Shown here piece by piece: positions 46,720-53,497 of a stretch of DNA of 53,497 nucleotides; position 1 is the stretch's first letter, and every line of letters begins with the position of its first letter. Source of the stretch: Pelargonium tetragonum (Eukaryota; Streptophyta; Magnoliopsida; Geraniales; Geraniaceae). The translations under genes were made by a program, and so were the position numbers. The stretch spans positions 1 to 53,497 of the forward strand of contig JAYMTL010000129.1 in NCBI GenBank assembly GCA_036897445.1, given 5' to 3'. Below the pieces are notes generated by a model. It worked only from the letters and a program-made list of their open reading frames with translations. It made no database searches and was not told the origin of the DNA.

Positions 46720-46775
46720 AAGGGTTGCAGCTCAGTAGGTAAAAATGAGTCCTTAGTAGACATTTGTAAATTATT
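46720..46775 (+). pseudogene. tRNA 5'-half-like fragment
   Basis: GGGTTGCAGCTCAGTAGGTA (46722-46741) is a near-perfect tRNA acceptor plus D-arm start, followed by AAAATGAGTCCTTAGTAGACA in the place of the anticodon arm. No T-loop or pairing acceptor (AACCC) follows within 60 bases. The T-loop-like sequences elsewhere mostly lack a D-arm; this is the mirror case. Confidence 0.35.
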
Positions 46776-47827
46776 TCAGATTATTCCCCTAAGTCTAGCT
46801 GGTTTTTTATAAGGATAAAGTAATATAGAGGAAAACCCCCGACAGAAATTTATGTAATAATAAAACGGCACCAAGTCTTGGTTTTATAGAGTTTTACACT
46901 CCTCCTGAACCTCTTTAAGAACTATCCGTTATTGTTGAGTTTTTCCACCCCTTGCGACTCTCTGCGGGTTCCTATGTGAATAGGTTTTCAATCCTTCTTA
47001 GTTCAATAAGGATCGGTATGTCCGGGAATTTCTAATCCCTATCTTTTTTTTTCTAAGTTTTATTGAAACCTTTATCCTTGTTTTTCGTTATAAGGGTATA
47101 CCTATGTAACTCTGGGTAGTTTTTGAGATTAATTTTATGCTTCTTGTTACTCCTATATATTTTAATACTAATTTTCCAGAGCTCCTCAAGGGAGGGCATG
47201 TGGCTACTTTTTTATGTTCTTTAACTAGTTATAACTATGCTGCCTTGCTTTTTTATAGGTATTATATCTCCCGTTTATGAGTCAATTTTATTTTACTGTT
47301 AGGAATTTGAGTATCCACAGACACTTCACATTCGCCGGGATCTAAGTCTAATCAAAGTCTATACGAGAAGCTGCGCACTAATAACTAATATAGAGTAGCA
47401 ATTTCAATTTAATCCTGCGGGCGTTTCTATATAAAATAAAAACGAATATCGGATATCCTGCAATCTTGCTCGAAACCAAGGTTCTTCTGCAGTACATTTT
47501 TTGGGTCTTATAGAGCACGCGTTTGATTTAGAGGAATACTCATTCTCTTCGCGAAGTCCTTGTTAATATCTAATGTGTAAAGTAATTAAAAACTCTTTTA
47601 CAGCCCTGTATTTCCGTATAATAATAGAAGAAACTTCTGTATAGTTACCTCCTGCGGGCCCTTTTGAGAGATAACTTTGACTTTACTATAGACTATAGAA
47701 TTTTAAGTCAAATCAGATAAGAGTTCTTATTTTTATTGGGAATCCCGAGGGGTTACCCCAGTGTTCCAGTTATTTTGTATCTTAAATTTCTTTAAATATT
47801 ATTAAGAGGGCATAATATGGATGTTCA

Positions 47828-47842
47828 ATATATATATATATT
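47828..47842. repeat. TA microsatellite
   Basis: Alternating AT run of about 15 bases. Confidence 0.8.
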
Positions 47843-48124
47843 AGAAAAACTTTGATCTTTTGAATCCTTACTATACCAAGAAATTTGAAAGACCTTGTGA
47901 CTTTAGTGTTTAAGAAAAAGTCAATTTTCTGAGAGGTAAATATCTGAGTTTATTCATACGTTGGGGCACCCATTAGCGGGCTACATTTAGTTACTTTAGC
48001 GTTTGGTAAATCAAACGATATTTGAGATGATGGTCTTAGGTTCCTTTTGACGAATTAATTCCTAATGGGACAGTCGCTTGTTCATATGCTCCTTCGAAAC
48101 TCCTAGCATTACTAACCAAAGAGC

Positions 48125-48160
48125 ATTCCTAGGAGAAGGCGGTTGGGCTAGGAATCCTAG
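48125..48160. repeat. Perfect 8-bp stem plus overlapping palindrome
   Basis: ATTCCTAG (48125-48132) pairs perfectly with CTAGGAAT (48148-48155) across a 15-base G-rich loop. The 3' arm overlaps CTAGGA-A-TCCTAG (48148-48160), another near-perfect palindrome, so two alternative hairpins compete. Confidence 0.65.
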
Positions 48161-49469
48161 AGCCTCAGAAAGTATAAAGTTGCCTCCTTCTCTCTCTGTT
48201 TCGTTTCTAGGTTTCAGATCAGATATAGGGATTTCTCAGTATATAGTTAATTATAGATTCTTTTTTTAGTACTACTACTTGTTCAAAATAAAAGGCGTTG
48301 GATATAGTAGGGTGTATATAAATAAGGAATACCCAACCAAGCGAGAGGAAAGTTTTATAAATAGATTTTTTGAACTAGTGCTGCTTTTTAGTAATCGATC
48401 AAAAGGGACTAAATTATAAAATAAAGAAACCTCGCCTACTGGATCCCCCTTTTTTAAGGGGTGAAGGTTAAACTAATTATAATCAAATTTAGAAAACCTC
48501 AGTTTGTATGGATTAAAACAAGTAACATCTATTTACACTTCAAAGCAAGCTTTATCTAATAATCCTTTTTTCCTGTTTATTTATCTATAAATACGAAAGA
48601 AACCCGGTTTTCTAATTTTAATTGAGACTTTTTTAAGTTTCAGATTGATATATTTCGAAAGCTAAAAGCCTAAATTCAAATAAAAGGATACCCGGAGCTA
48701 ATATAGAATGGTAAAGAATGGATAGCTAGGAATAGCCTACAAAAGATTACAGAACTTACTAGGGTTACTTCGTATCCATTGCCTGTGGAATCTAAGGTCG
48801 AGAAAAAGTTTTCCTTCGGAGGACTCTGCTATTATGTATATGGCGAATACTTGTTTATAAACTTCTTTTAACGGGCCCCTCTAAATTTCATTTACTCCCC
48901 GCTTACGAAGTTGCCAAACAAACCACAAACTTTTATGTCTATTATGCTCCGCTCAAAAAGCCTTGAAAGGACCTCTTAGATACCCCCACAAATTGTTACC
49001 TAGTTATACAACATAAGTCTTTCCTTGAATTTATCTGAAAAGGGGATTGTAATAACTCTAAAATCTGGGCAGTACCGGGGGTTTTTTAAATTTAATAAAT
49101 AAACCAAGCGCATTAAAGCAGCATATATAAATATTGTTCTAGTGTCCCCCTTATCCAGAAATTTAAGGGGTATACTAAAAAAAGGATACTCTACTTCGCA
49201 GCTCTAGAAGGATCCTCTACTAAATAGAGGTTCTCCCTTCTTGTAAAGTATTGCCGTAAGTACTTCACTAATTTTATTGTGTAAATATACGGATAACCTG
49301 TTCTTTTCTATACTACTAAGGGATCTCTTTTTTTTAGTTTTTAAGATTAATATAGGGACCTTTTTACTTGTTTAAGATAAGAGGAGTCTCTTAGGCAGTT
49401 CCGGGATCCTAATGTATTCCTTGTAAAAGAAAAGTAGGAAACAATTTGTTTCCGATGCAACGAGGTTTC

Positions 49470-49484
49470 CTTCGTCAAGCGAAG
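49470..49484. repeat. Perfect 5-bp hairpin CTTCG/CGAAG
   Basis: Stem CTTCG/CGAAG with loop TCAAG. It does not fit the G-run/C-run design. Confidence 0.5.
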
Positions 49485-49779
49485 TACTAGACTCGTTTCT
49501 TTTCCAGCAGCGTAATTAGAGCCTTAAGTGTCTTGGCCTGGGAACATTGCGTTTAACCCGTGAACTGTAAGGTAGTGCAGTTCAACTTGCAGAAAGGATT
49601 CCTCTTTAACTTTAACTAATCTGGGAACTTGTTATAAAAAACAAAAAAGGACTTACTTATAAGGCTTTTAATATCTTACCTTAATTTGTAAATGGGGTTT
49701 GTTCCTTGGGCTAAGAGCGGGCTTAACTTTGATAAGGATACTCATTAGTGTTTAGGGTATCCTAAAGGACTTCTTTATT

Positions 49780-49830
49780 TTCCTACAACGAATTCGAATC
49801 TACGACTTTCAGTCAAATGGTAAACCCTTT
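49780..49830 (-). pseudogene. tRNA-like fragment with tRNA-Phe-like anticodon loop
   Basis: On the minus strand GGTTTACCATTTGACTGAAAGTC recalls a D-loop followed by an anticodon arm with GAA; the stem TTTGA/TCGTA pairs at four of five positions, one of them a wobble. GATTCGAATTC, a near T-loop, follows almost at once, so the variable region and 5' T-stem are missing. AAAGTCGTAG before it matches AAGTCGTAG before the T-loop at 30625. Confidence 0.3.
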
Positions 49831-51254
49831 CCTTAATACTAAATAGTAATACGTAAAACAATAAAATGAAATCAAAAATGTGAAAAAGAATAAAGAAGCA
49901 CAAAAAGCTTACTTTAGGAAAACAAAAAGGGGGCATATTTTATAGGATAGGTATATAAAAAGAGCCCCGGGTCCTTGTAAGAGATTCCAGATATACTTGG
50001 ATAAAGCCTTTAGGTGTTGGTTTAAAAAGGTAACTAAGTTTATGTAAGGAGGTAAGGGTATAGTATATAAAATGACATTACAATAAGAATATCTAGTCAA
50101 AAGATAGCTGGCCTTTTTTCACATTGTAAAAAAGCATCGAGATTCCTTAAGTTTGATACTACTAATTCTAAAAGCTTTCCGCTATTCGTAAGTAGACAAA
50201 TATTTATTTTATCAAGGAATTCTGTAGTATAATGGGATCCCTACGGACCTTTGCACCACTTTGCTATGTCAATTTATTAATCACGCACCCGCTTTCTTCT
50301 ACTCATCGCTAAGTCAGGGATTTCCTTTAGAAATTTTGCGTGGTAATTAAAAATGAGTTTACCTCTTTAATTCTATTTTCGAGGCAATTAAAAGCAGAGT
50401 CTATTGCAAAATAGGTATCAATTAATTTAGAGAGCAGTGCTTTTAGTATGTAACTTTGGCGAAAAGGCCTCACTTCATAAAGGGTATCCTTATGTATAGG
50501 AAAACTTATTTTGGATAGTAAAGGGTATAGTAACTTAAACAATTTAGGAAAGAAAGGAGTTAAAGATCTAAGTCTGTGTTTGGTATTCGCATGCGGTCTA
50601 GTTGTAGCAGTCCTTCTTCCGATAATTGGGTAATTCTGTATAGCTAATGAGTTTAATAGATTCTATTGTTCGAGAGTATCTCCTGAGTTGAGATTCCTAG
50701 GTAATGTCAATTAGAGAGTTTAGGAACTTACTACTCCGATAAATGTATTCTTGTAGCCTGTAGTATTACTTGACATTATGACACCAAAAGGAAACCCAAT
50801 TACCCTTAGCGCTTTATTGATACTGCAAAAAAATTATCTGCTCTGTTCTGTATAGTATAATAAAACCTCGAAACACAGGAACAAGCAATCCCCTTAAACT
50901 TATTCCAACTTTAGAAACCTCAGGAATCCTAGGATATCTATCATATTACACCTTTCAGTCAATACTTCTGATTCATTCCGGGTTGCTACTAAACAACACT
51001 TTCCATTTCCTGTCTTTAAATGACCTAGCGTTGGGCGAGAGAAAACTTGAAATATCCAACCGCTACTACCCTCTTCTATAAATATAAAGACCTTATTTAC
51101 CAGCTTTATTCTTTTAATCTAACAGAGATTTTTTTTCTACTTAGGAGTTGTTGCCTATAGGAAGTTCCTAATTCTCGAACTTAGAGGAGGTTCCTTGCGC
51201 TATGTAATGTGCGGGTCTTGCCTGTATAAGGATGGAGTGTGCAATTATTCTGAA

Positions 51255-51271
51255 CAGAGGTTCAAACTCTG
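51255..51271 (+). other. Perfect T-arm-like hairpin
   Basis: CAGAG-GTTCAAA-CTCTG has a perfect 5-bp stem and a 7-base loop containing GTTCAAA. It looks like a tRNA T-arm displaced by one base from the canonical register. No other tRNA part is seen nearby. Confidence 0.3.
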
Positions 51272-53497
51272 CTTTTTAGTAACAAGTAGGGGCAGAAGCT
51301 GTAAATTTCTGTAAAGCAAAAGCCTTACTTACGAGCCTAGAAAGAAAGCTTATTTGTTAAATAAAGAGTTTACCTGTTGTTCGATTCTTAGTAAGGGATA
51401 TTCCTCTTTTGCTTTAGTTGTTACTATAGGGAGGAGTTAGCCTTAGGGAGATTGGAAAGAGTTCCTATTTCTATATTTTCAAGTAAAAGAGTCGGTTAGA
51501 TATCCGTATTCTAGATTCCTCCGAAGAAAGCTAAAAGTAAGCTACAGAAAGGTACCCTAATAAGAGTGCTCTTATAAGGTATAGCAGCTAAGATGAGCTC
51601 TGAAGAAACCCTACATTTGACCTAATTATCATTTGATTTTAATCTATTCTTTCTAATTGGCTTTATAAGGAGTACATTCCTTAGATTCTGGAGCCACTTT
51701 ACAGACTAACAAGTTACCCTTACACTCAATAAGAGAGACGGTCAGGCTAAAGCCTTCCCTAAAGTAAGAAATATATAGTAGAACGGGCGTAGCCACCCAT
51801 CCGAGTATATAATTATTCCTTTTAGACTCCCTCTTGTGCTCTTGTTAGGAATGTGGCTTTTAGAGAAAGAGAACTAAGAACAAGGCCCGGAAGCACTAAA
51901 TATAGTTTAAATTGTAAGTGATAGAGCTTTGAACCTCGAAAGTCTAATTTTAAGGTTTGATTTACTTGAAAGTTTGAACGAGGGAGCTCTATTACCTGCT
52001 TATTTGTAAAACCTGGAGAACTCGTTAAAAATTTGCAGTATAAATTTGTTAGACTCTTATAGGGTTGATTCAAAGGATTTGTACTCAGAGCAGCTCAACT
52101 CCGAATGATTTGGTAGGAAAAACTTATTAAAATCGTTAGAATACACCAGACATTCTAACATCATATTGTAAAAGGAATAGAATCCTAGGTAGGATAAGGA
52201 AACCTTAAGTAGGTATAGGAAATCCCTTAATTAACCCCAAAAAGCGAAGCTCTTTCTTATTATGAAGATTTGGGTTTGATACGTAATACTGCACCCACAT
52301 AAATGTTAGAAGTTAACCAAGCTAGCATAAGAGTCTGTCCTTTACCCTGGTAAATAAGTCCTTTTTATTCTTATGAAATCGTTTGAGATAAAAAGGAAAC
52401 CTACTTATAGGATAAAGAGTAAACAAAAAAATGCAAATAATCAAAGCAAAAAATTGACATAGTACTTAGTGAGTAAGTTTTCAGTCGAACACGAGTTCTT
52501 TTTTGATCACAAGGCTCTCCTTTGTATTTATAAGTGACCGAGGAACTTCCTGCAAGGAGCTTCTTTCATTTTGGCTAGGAAATGGGCTTGGTGATAGGAA
52601 ACTCTCCAAGAAAGAGTTTTCGTTCAATAGAAGAAATTTTCAGTATAATGTTTCAGACAGCAACAGTTCAAACTCCAAAGAATTTGACTTATTGAATATA
52701 GATACCCGTAATATAGCAATTTAAGATGCATGGGTTATGGTATGTTTTTCCTGAAGCAAGCTACTAAAGCGTAAAAATCCTCTAAGGCAACATTTCATTG
52801 AAATTTGTAAATATTCTTAGATTTATACTCAAAATTGAGTGCTTATAGGCTGTCTTATGATCTAATTGTACTTTGTATATGAGTCTATTCTAGTTACATA
52901 AGAAATTTCTATCATAATCTAAACTCGTCGGAGGACTACTCCTTACTAAATAGCTATTCTTCCTTCGTTCGAAAGTGGAAACCCTCTTGATTTACCATCT
53001 TACCATGTATTTGACCAAGAGAAAGACTAGGACTTTTTTTTTAATCTTTTATACTTTTTTAGAAACTGGGGATGGATTCTTATTTTTTGCTTACTATGTG
53101 TAGCATATTCCCCTTAATTTACCAATACGGAGATATCCTCAAACTCATATTGGCAGGGAAGTAAGTAGCTCACTATATTCATTAAGGAACTTTTAAACAA
53201 TAAACCTTGCTTCTCCTTTGCGCTATTCTACTACAGCAACTCTTACTCTATTAAGATTAGGAAACCCCTATCTTATATATCTACCTTGAGACTAGGGCAC
53301 TTATCCAAAAACAAGGAAAAAGTATGTACAAAAACTCGAAAGGAATCCTGTGTTCCAAAATGAATAGGAGTGGAGACAATAAAATACTGGAACTTCCCTA
53401 AAAGAACCTAAGTACGATGCTCCTAGCACGGAATACCCGGCAATTTCAACCTTAACTTGTTTTAGAGAGCGGATTCTTTTTACTCAAAGAGATCCTG

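Larger units (their letters stand above)
46340..53497. other. Non-coding stretch dense in hairpin motifs to the window end
   Basis: No gene over 7 kb. Frames of 63-83 codons (48078-48269, 49909-50100, 50327-50542, 51822-52073, 52503-52724) resemble no known family, and the longest in the window, 83 codons, is here. The stretch includes a tRNA 5'-half-like sequence at 46720, hairpins at 48125 and 49470, and tRNA-like arms at 49780 and 51255. Confidence 0.55.

Noticed and set aside
48976-48990. TTAGATACCC, like the SSU 790 loop (GGATTAGATACCC).
   Set aside because: A ten-base match with no similarity on either side; within chance for the many conserved words considered.
51822-52073. The longest open frame, 83 codons on the minus strand.
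   Set aside because: Within or below chance length for this composition, with no recognisable motif.
52503-52724. 73-codon frame near the window end.
   Set aside because: Low-complexity Ser/Asn-rich translation, TTG start, no resemblance to known proteins.
1-53497. CRISPR array, because of the many short palindromic repeats.
   Set aside because: Copies are degenerate, spacing is irregular, spacers are not uniform, and there are no cas genes.
1-53497. cox1, cob or cox3, expected if this is myzozoan mitochondrial DNA.
   Set aside because: I looked for nucleotide traces of motifs such as HPEVY, WAHHMF and GGFGNW and found none in any frame; no frame is long enough.
1-53497. Retroviral, LTR or other virus-like elements.
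   Set aside because: No long terminal repeats, reverse transcriptase or capsid-like frames are visible.

Overview
This window has no recognisable protein-coding gene, no intact rRNA and no intact tRNA on either strand. It is A+T-rich throughout (about two thirds by eye). The longest open frame in all six frames is 83 codons, and no open frame resembles a family I know, although such a length of random DNA with this base content should contain longer ones. This is not a bacterial, plastid, plant-mitochondrial or ordinary nuclear gene landscape.

Best guess for the source: the mostly non-coding part of a very expanded organelle genome. Large dinoflagellate (Symbiodiniaceae-type) mitochondrial DNA is the closest match I know. 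Those genomes are about 64% A+T, almost entirely non-coding, carry only cox1, cob and cox3 plus scattered rRNA fragments, and are full of inverted repeats. This is inference from style: I found none of the three genes, and the tRNA-like pieces seen here are not expected in that lineage. Other highly inflated organelle DNA remains possible.

Layout. Two textures alternate. (1) The background (about 900-3480, 4500-6480, 7260-18660, 19260-20820, 22760-28200, 30560-37940, 39560-44220, 46340-53497) is studded, roughly every 60-100 bases where I read closely, with a short G-run/C-run quasi-palindrome. Its best copies read AGTAAGGG-n3-CCCTTACT and most copies are degenerate. (2) Blocks of a few hundred bases to about 2 kb are T-rich and G-poor, with phrases such as TTGTTGCCTAGACTTACT, TTGCAGCCTGTACCTACT and runs of TATTGTATT (about 3480-4500, 6480-7260, 28200-29580, 30170-30560, 37940-38500, 39120-39560, 44220-46340). 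The same texture is inverted at about 1-900 and 19080-19260. A conserved element, AGGTAATGyAATTAA, occurs at least nine times (four forward, five reverse), mostly in or next to these blocks. A C-rich, G-poor stretch lies at about 20820-22760.

Overlaid on this are degenerate tRNA-like pieces. GGTTCRANTC occurs exactly seven times where I estimate about 0.6 by chance, and one to three of these also have a D-arm-like box at about the right distance. There are also three weak matches to the peptidyl-transferase region of LSU rRNA, and several short tandem duplications. The most interesting questions are what the hairpin family and the AGGTAATGyAATTAA element do, and whether the tRNA/rRNA scraps are fossils, cryptogenes needing editing, or chance.
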